Positions 43,194 to 47,634 of a DNA stretch of 47,634 nt are shown here, piece by piece. Numbering within the stretch: the stretch's first letter is position 1; every line of letters begins with the position of its first letter. The stretch spans positions 1-47,634 of the forward strand of contig CAKZKY010000118.1 in NCBI GenBank assembly GCA_937124575.1. The letters are read 5' to 3'. The DNA comes from an uncultured Pseudomonadota bacterium (GTDB lineage Bacteria; Desulfobacterota; BSN033; UBA1163). The notes under the pieces were generated by a model. That model saw only the letters and a program-made list of their open reading frames with translations. It was not told the origin of the DNA and searched no databases. The translations under genes and the position numbers were made by a program.

Positions 43194-44657
43194 TCAAATT
43201 GAGGGTAATCGCACGATAAAAGAACTTCCCTTTCCAGGTTCGCTTTGGACAGTAATCTCACCTTGATGGGCCTCGACAATCCACTTGCAGATGCTGAGCC
43301 CGAGACCACTTCCTCCTTGTTCCCTTGAACGAGCCTTATCCACCCTGAAAAACCGATTAAAGATCTTTTCCTGATCCTCTTTGGCTATACCAATTCCCGT
43401 ATCTGCGACTATTATCTTAGCAAAATGATTAGCTCTTTTTCCATTAGAAGTCAAGGGGGTATGAGATTCACCTATCTCTTTTGTCAGAGTGATGAGCACA
43501 CTTCCCCCTTCTTCGGTGTATTTAATTCCATTTTCGATCAAATTAATAAAGAGCTCTCGCATCCTGAGGGCGTCACCAAGGATATGAATCTCTTCCATGT
43601 CTTCTGCTTGGTGATTGTTCATTTCGATTCGAATATTCTTAGGCTGGGCCAGTATCTTCATCTGTTCCACCAGTCCTGCCATGAACCGTGTCAAATTGAT
43701 ATCTTCTCTGTTCAATTGGATTTCACCGATATCTGCCTTGGAAAGCAAGAGAAGGTCTTCTACGATTTTTGACATTCGATTGATCTCTTCCAGATTGCTC
43801 TCCAGAATCTGTTCGTATTCGTGGGGTAACCGCTTTTTTCGGAGGGCAACCTCCACCTCTCCCTTCAGGATGGTTAGAGGCGTCTTTAATTCATGGGATG
43901 CATCGGTGGTGAATTGTTTAATCTGACGGAAAGACTGATCTAAACGTGAGATCATCTCATTGAACGTGTCAATCAACCTGGATATCTCGTCCTTGACCTT
44001 AAGGGTCTGTATCCTCTGGTTCAGATTCTGCGAGGTGATCATGCGGGCTGTCTGGGTAATCCGATCGACCGGTTTCAAGGCCTTGTTGGCCAAAAAGAGC
44101 CCTCCCAAACTGGCGATCATGAGGATCGACGGCACGGTAATGGCCAGAATGGTCAGAAGTTTTGCGAGCGCATCCTCAACGTCTTCGAGAGAGGAGGCCA
44201 CCTGAATGATCTTCGTCACCTGGGAATTCTCTTTGACCGGATAGGTGATGATGCGCAGGGGAGTGTTTCCAACGGAGTGGTTGGTCTCGTAAGTGATGAA
44301 ACCTTTTGAGGCGTTTCGGAGAGCGTTGAGGCTGATCGGAAGTTGAATGCCCTTCAAGTTTTCTGATTTTCGACCAATTCTTCCCGATTCGTCCAGAACC
44401 TGGATGAATTTTCCAATCGGTTTCAAATTCATAGAAGCTTCAAGGGCTTGATCGATGCTTCCTAACCCGAATTTGAAAAATGGGGAGGACGACTCTGAAG
44501 CGATCAGCTCGGCAAGAGATCTCAATTTTTGATCCACATCACGATAGAGGCTCCTCGAAAGGGTGATGTATAATAGTGCGCTGAAAGAGATCAATAAAAC
44601 GCCCAAGATGAGGACATACCATAGAGTGAGTTTAAAACGGAGGCTTTTAAAATCCAT
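43194..44657 (-). CDS. two-component sensor histidine kinase with HAMP domain
   Basis: 487 aa inner-membrane kinase. Transmembrane segments about 10-32 and 168-191 enclose a periplasmic sensor of about 135 residues with no recognised ligand motif. HAMP domain about 190-243 (NKALKPVDRITQTARMITSQ), HisKA with H255 (DASHELKTPLTILKG), and HATPase with N box NLIENGIKYTEEG, G1 VADTGIGIA and G2 GGSGLGLSICKWI. Domain layout and pairing with an OmpR-type regulator resemble CusS/heavy-metal and stress sensor kinases, but the stimulus cannot be inferred. Second gene of a unit with the response regulator 75 nt upstream. Confidence 0.93.
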   Translation of the reverse strand: MDFKSLRFKLTLWYVLILGVLLISFSALLYITLSRSLYRDVDQKLRSLAELIASESSSPFFKFGLGSIDQALEASMNLKPIGKFIQVLDESGRIGRKSENLKGIQLPISLNALRNASKGFITYETNHSVGNTPLRIITYPVKENSQVTKIIQVASSLEDVEDALAKLLTILAITVPSILMIASLGGLFLANKALKPVDRITQTARMITSQNLNQRIQTLKVKDEISRLIDTFNEMISRLDQSFRQIKQFTTDASHELKTPLTILKGEVEVALRKKRLPHEYEQILESNLEEINRMSKIVEDLLLLSKADIGEIQLNREDINLTRFMAGLVEQMKILAQPKNIRIEMNNHQAEDMEEIHILGDALRMRELFINLIENGIKYTEEGGSVLITLTKEIGESHTPLTSNGKRANHFAKIIVADTGIGIAKEDQEKIFNRFFRVDKARSREQGGSGLGLSICKWIVEAHQGEITVQSEPGKGSSFIVRLPSI

Positions 44658-44732
44658 CTCTTTCCTTTAAGCGGGTCTGGAATTGCCCCTTTTTATGCAA
44701 CGTTCGTTCTGCTCCATTGTCTTATTATTGGT

Positions 44733-45410
44733 TTATGGTCTATTCGCAGTGAGAATATATCCAACCCCCCGAATCGTGTGGATCAGTTTTGTTTCAAATC
44801 CTTTATCGATCTTTTTTCTGAGATAGTTGACATAAACGTCTACGACGTTTGTCATAGAGTCAAATCGATAGTCCCAGACATGTTCAGAAATCATGGTCCG
44901 CGTTAACACCTTGTTCGGATTTCTCATGAAGTACTCTAATAATGCATACTCTTTGCTGGTAAGTTCAATCTCTTTTCCTCCTCTGGTCACCTTATGAGTT
45001 ACTGGAGATAAGGTGAGATCTGCTAAATTTAGTTGGGGCTCGGCATCGGCTCTCTCCCGGCGTAATAGGGCACGCACACGAGCCAAAAATACTTTAAATT
45101 CAAAGGGTTTGGTTAGGTAGTCGTCGCATCCCGAATCAAGCCCTTTTACAATATCTTCAGCGGTGTCCTTGGCGGTAACGACCAATATGGGAACGTTGTT
45201 TTTATTGCTCCGTATTCTCTTTAAGACCTCCAGACCTTCAATCTTGGGAATCATCAGGTCGAGTACAATGAGATCGTACTCATTCACTTCGGCCATAAAG
45301 AGTCCCGACTCCCCATCGAAAGCTGTATCCACGGCATAGTGCTCCTCCTCTAAGCCTTTCTTAATAAAATTGGCAACTTTTATCTCGTCCTCAATGACCA
45401 AGATCCTCAT
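44733..45410 (-). CDS. OmpR/PhoB-family response regulator
   Basis: 225 aa. Receiver domain 1-120 with acidic pair E7/D8 (LVIEDEIKVANF), phosphoacceptor D51 (LIVLDLMIP) and K101 (YLTKPFEFKVFLARV); winged-helix output domain about 128-222 (ELTSKEYALLEYFMRNPNKV, MISEHVWDYRFDSMTNVVDV, IRGVGYIL). Cognate kinase lies directly downstream. The ATG is about 35 nt from a perfect TATAAT. Close in pattern to the CusR/MprA branch; targets unknown. Confidence 0.95.
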   Translation of the reverse strand: MRILVIEDEIKVANFIKKGLEEEHYAVDTAFDGESGLFMAEVNEYDLIVLDLMIPKIEGLEVLKRIRSNKNNVPILVVTAKDTAEDIVKGLDSGCDDYLTKPFEFKVFLARVRALLRRERADAEPQLNLADLTLSPVTHKVTRGGKEIELTSKEYALLEYFMRNPNKVLTRTMISEHVWDYRFDSMTNVVDVYVNYLRKKIDKGFETKLIHTIRGVGYILTANRP

Positions 45411-45448
45411 TCTTAAACCCCTGCCTTTTGACCCCCCTTTTATATAGC

Positions 45449-45476
45449 ATTATAAATTTAACAGAAAAAAATGCAA
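45449..45476 (-). promoter_or_regulatory. Candidate promoter for the two-component operon
   Basis: On the minus strand, TTGCAT (45476-45471), 16-nt spacer, and a perfect TATAAT (45454-45449), about 39 nt before the response-regulator ATG. The -35 match is weak (three of six). The sequence between it and the start contains a run of G on the minus strand (GGGGGG near 45432-45437). Confidence 0.5.
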
Positions 45477-45564
45477 TATTTAATTGATGACGAGAGATTT
45501 CAGAAAAATTCAAGAAATCATCAAGGGCAAAGGTCATTTTTTTCGGAGATCTCACGGAGAAAGG

Positions 45565-45594
45565 TTGACACCTTGCCATTAACTTTGTTAGCAT
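45565..45594 (+). promoter_or_regulatory. Candidate promoter for the nitrilase-family gene
   Basis: Perfect -35 TTGACA (45565-45570), 18-nt spacer, TAGCAT (45589-45594), about 31 nt before the TTG start. Divergent from the two-component operon promoter within the same 215-nt gap (45411-45625). Confidence 0.5.
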
Positions 45595-45625
45595 TTCAGA
45601 AATTTTTAAACCGGAGAGATGACCA

Positions 45626-46441
45626 TTGATCAAACTGGCTGGAATTCAGATTTCTTGTTCTGAAGAAAAAGGGAAGAATGTCGAAAAAGCGATCAAGTTT
45701 TTACAGATCGCTGTCGAACGAGGAGCCAATATAATCTGTTTCCCGGAACTCTTCACAACCCACTGGTTTCCCAAGGAGATGAACCCCGGCCATTTTTTTC
45801 TTGCTGAGAATGCAAACGGCCCAACTATGCAGAGGATGCAACAATTTGCCAAAGGGTATGAGGTGGTTTTGGTTTGCCCAATTTTTGAAACAGATGGGGA
45901 AGCCTTTTATAATTCTGCCGTGGTCGTTGATGCAGATGGTGAAATTTTAGGATGCTATCGAAAAGTCCATATCCCACAGATTCCTCTCTGGGAGGAGAAG
46001 TTCTATTTCTCTTCGGGAAATCTGGGTTTTCCGGTGTTTCAGACGAAATTTGGTATGATCGGTGTTCAAATCTGCTGGGACAATTTTTTTCCGGAAGGAT
46101 CTCGAATCTTAGCCCTGAAGGGGGCTCAAATCATCTGTGCTCCAACTGCCGCCGCTTTTGCCTCACAAGAAAAATGGAGGACGGTTATTTCCAGCAACGC
46201 CACGACCAATGGCGTCTTCATCCTCCGAGTGAATCGGGTGGGAAGCGAAGAGAAGCAGGATTTTTATGGGAAATCGTTCTGCGTTTCACCAGAGGGTGAA
46301 TTGATGGATAAGCCCAGTGGCATGAAGGAGGGTATTGTTTTTTTTAATATCGATCTGAAGGAGATTGAGCGGGTCAGGAAGGAGTGGCCTTTTTTAAAGG
46401 ACAGAAAACCAGAAAATTACCAGGAGATTACAGAGCGCTAA
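45626..46441 (+). CDS. nitrilase-superfamily amidohydrolase (N-carbamoylputrescine amidase-like)
   Basis: Carbon-nitrogen hydrolase, 271 aa, cytoplasmic. The Glu-Lys-Cys triad is visible in FPELFTTHWFP (Glu), GCYRKVHIP (Lys) and GVQICWDNFFPEGSR (Cys). KFYFSSGNLGF and ICWDNFFPE resemble N-carbamoylputrescine amidases (AguB), which release putrescine, NH3 and CO2. Other branches of the superfamily remain possible, since the family motif is usually ICWDQWFPE and no polyamine gene is adjacent. TTG start at 45626 behind GGAGAG with 7 nt spacing. It has its own candidate promoter. Confidence 0.88.
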   Translation: MIKLAGIQISCSEEKGKNVEKAIKFLQIAVERGANIICFPELFTTHWFPKEMNPGHFFLAENANGPTMQRMQQFAKGYEVVLVCPIFETDGEAFYNSAVVVDADGEILGCYRKVHIPQIPLWEEKFYFSSGNLGFPVFQTKFGMIGVQICWDNFFPEGSRILALKGAQIICAPTAAAFASQEKWRTVISSNATTNGVFILRVNRVGSEEKQDFYGKSFCVSPEGELMDKPSGMKEGIVFFNIDLKEIERVRKEWPFLKDRKPENYQEITER

Positions 46442-46443
46442 GT

Positions 46444-46501
46444 GCATAGCGCATTGAGCGGAACCGATAGAGAATTGAACCCCTTGCCCTATGCTCTATG
46501 C
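46444..46501. repeat. Imperfect palindrome between the amidohydrolase gene and lepB
   Basis: GCATAGCGCAT (46444-46454) is complementary at 10 of 11 positions to ATGCTCTATGC (46491-46501). It begins just after the amidohydrolase stop and ends about 15 nt before the lepB Shine-Dalgarno. TTTTAG follows. It is too weak in T content to be a clear terminator. Confidence 0.5.
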
Positions 46502-46526
46502 TTTTAGCCCCGCTGAAAGGGAGAGA

Positions 46527-47147
46527 ATGAATAAGCGAAAAATCTTTAAAGAGTATATTGAGCCCATTCTTATTGCCATCCTGATCGCACTTTTTATTCG
46601 GACCTTTATCGTTCAGGCTTTTAAGATCCCCTCCAGTTCGATGGAGCCTACCCTTCAAGTGGGGGATCATATTCTTGTGAGTAAATTTATTTATGGGATC
46701 AAAATCCCTTTTACTAAGGTGAAGCTGCTCGATTTTAAAACGCCCCAAAGAGGGGACACCATCGTTTTTGTCTTTCCCAAAGACCCTTCAAAAGATTTCA
46801 TCAAAAGGGTGATCGCTGTAGCAGGAGAGAAAGTGGATCTCGATGGAAACAAGATCTATATCGATGGCAAACAGATTGAAGATCCCTGGGGCCATTATGA
46901 CACGAAGAATGATTGGAGGAGGAGCCTTGGTCCGGCTGGTCCCTATGAACATGTGGTGGTTCCCAAAGATCACCTCTTTGTTTTGGGAGATAACCGAGAC
47001 AACAGTCAGGATAGCCGCTTTTGGGGGTTTGTCCATGTTAATGAAGTGAAAGGGAAAGCGTTTATCATCTATTTTTCATGGAACCAATATGCGCCGAATA
47101 TATTTGACAAAATCAGGTGGGGAAGGTTTGGAAAGTTGATTTATTAA
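46527..47147 (+). CDS. lepB: signal peptidase I
   Basis: Inner-membrane leader peptidase that removes signal peptides from secreted proteins. 206 aa from ATG 46527, which follows AAAGGGAGAG; an in-frame ATG at 46491 lies inside the palindrome and lacks a site. One membrane segment about 12-30. Box B with catalytic Ser38 (IPSSSMEPTL), box D with general-base Lys93 (FIKRVIAVAGEKV), and box E GDNRDNSQDSRFWGFV. The C-terminal domain is of the compact type with a single membrane anchor. It converges on ribF across a 55-nt gap. Confidence 0.97.
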   Translation: MNKRKIFKEYIEPILIAILIALFIRTFIVQAFKIPSSSMEPTLQVGDHILVSKFIYGIKIPFTKVKLLDFKTPQRGDTIVFVFPKDPSKDFIKRVIAVAGEKVDLDGNKIYIDGKQIEDPWGHYDTKNDWRRSLGPAGPYEHVVVPKDHLFVLGDNRDNSQDSRFWGFVHVNEVKGKAFIIYFSWNQYAPNIFDKIRWGRFGKLIY

Positions 47148-47202
47148 TCACAGAAGAGAAAGGCTCAGGGGTAATGTTTTCCTTAACCCATAGACCATTT
47201 CG

Positions 47203-47634
47203 TCATTCGTGCTTGATAAAGACATTTTCCTTGGCCCACTCGATATCTTTTCGAATCTGGGCAATCAGGTCTGTCAGTGAAGAAAACCGGATCTCATCGC
47301 GAATCCTTCTAATAAAGTCAACTTGAATTTCTTCGCCATAGATCTCGTGATCAAAATTTAGAATGTGGACTTCCAGGGAGAGTTCCTTGCCGTCGAAGGT
47401 GGGGTTCAATCCGATATTGGCTAAACCATTCCAGCGCTGGTGAAGCCACTCCACATTTACCGCATAGACCCCTGTTTTGGGATAGAGTTCCTCAGTCATC
47501 TCGAGATTGGCTGTTGGAAAACCGAGATCGCGTCCTCTAAATGTTCCTTCCTTCACCCGTCCCATTACCGGATAATTCCTTCCCAATAGTTTTGAAGCCT
47601 GCTCCACCTCTCCATCTCGGATCAGTTCTCTGAT
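47203..47634 (-). CDS. ribF: RibF riboflavin kinase/FAD synthetase, C-terminal part (cut by window end)
   Basis: Partial gene: the frame is open through the last base, so the start lies beyond the window. The 143 visible residues open IRELIRDGEVEQASKLLG, which is the end of the FAD synthetase domain (the family has SSTxIRxLIxxG there), followed by the riboflavin kinase domain: VKEGTFRGRDLGFPTANLE (ATP/flavin-binding Thr-Asn motif), YPKTGVYAV and ANIGLNPTFDG, ending FIKHE. The product makes FMN and FAD. The domain content is clear; the N-terminal half is not visible. Confidence 0.95.
   Translation of the reverse strand: MRELIRDGEVEQASKLLGRNYPVMGRVKEGTFRGRDLGFPTANLEMTEELYPKTGVYAVNVEWLHQRWNGLANIGLNPTFDGKELSLEVHILNFDHEIYGEEIQVDFIRRIRDEIRFSSLTDLIAQIRKDIEWAKENVFIKHE

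Noticed and set aside
46491-46526. lepB start at ATG 46491
   Set aside because: It lies in the palindrome and lacks a ribosome binding site; ATG 46527 has AAAGGGAGAG and a normal signal-anchor start.

Overview
The window looks like chromosomal housekeeping DNA from a Gram-negative, Desulfobacterota-like (former Deltaproteobacteria) bacterium. The evidence is the gene order: a tRNA-Val, then thrS-infC-rpmI-rplT-pheS-pheT-ihfA-merR, then tRNA-Pro-surE, and further on a pilB-pilT-pilC-pilS-pilR block. From memory this resembles Geobacter and its relatives; no search was run. MutL carries the endonuclease motif, which fits an organism lacking MutH. There are no insertion sequences, phage genes, CRISPR arrays or toxin systems.

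Layout. 1-8300 (+) is the translation block, ending in the IHF alpha subunit and a MerR-type regulator. 8510-14355 (+) holds tRNA-Pro, surE, and a gluconeogenic group: a bifunctional FBP aldolase/phosphatase, a class I FBPase and a divergent class II FBP aldolase, with miaB between them. 14368-16841 (-) is a two-gene nucleotide-sugar unit (WbpE-like aminotransferase, WbpA-like dehydrogenase). 17091-17834 (+) is trmJ. 17906-20792 (-) is an MBL hydrolase/NfeD protease/slipin unit. 20955-35592 (+) runs hflX, guaB, two membrane proteins of unknown function (a TPR/zinc-ribbon protein and a PATAN protein with a pseudopilin-like tail), guaA, dnaE, accA and mutL. 35598-43014 (-) is the type IV pilus motor and its PilSR two-component system. 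43194-45410 (-) is a second two-component system. 45626-47147 (+) is a nitrilase-family amidase and signal peptidase I. The window ends inside ribF (-).

Least explained features: (1) hflX can only be completed from an AUU codon placed behind a good Shine-Dalgarno and a good promoter; infC likewise appears to start on AUC. (2) A 329-nt spacer upstream of ihfA has long complementary arms and mutually exclusive hairpins next to the ihfA ribosome binding site. (3) Many spacers contain long imperfect palindromes of unrelated sequence, none with a clear U-tract. (4) The guaB/guaA interval carries a PATAN protein whose two helical repeats have the same 29-residue spacing as the N-terminus of the local PilB and whose C-terminus looks pseudopilin-like, next to a TPR/zinc-ribbon membrane protein. 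This pair is my best candidate for an undescribed, possibly pilus- or secretion-linked, system.
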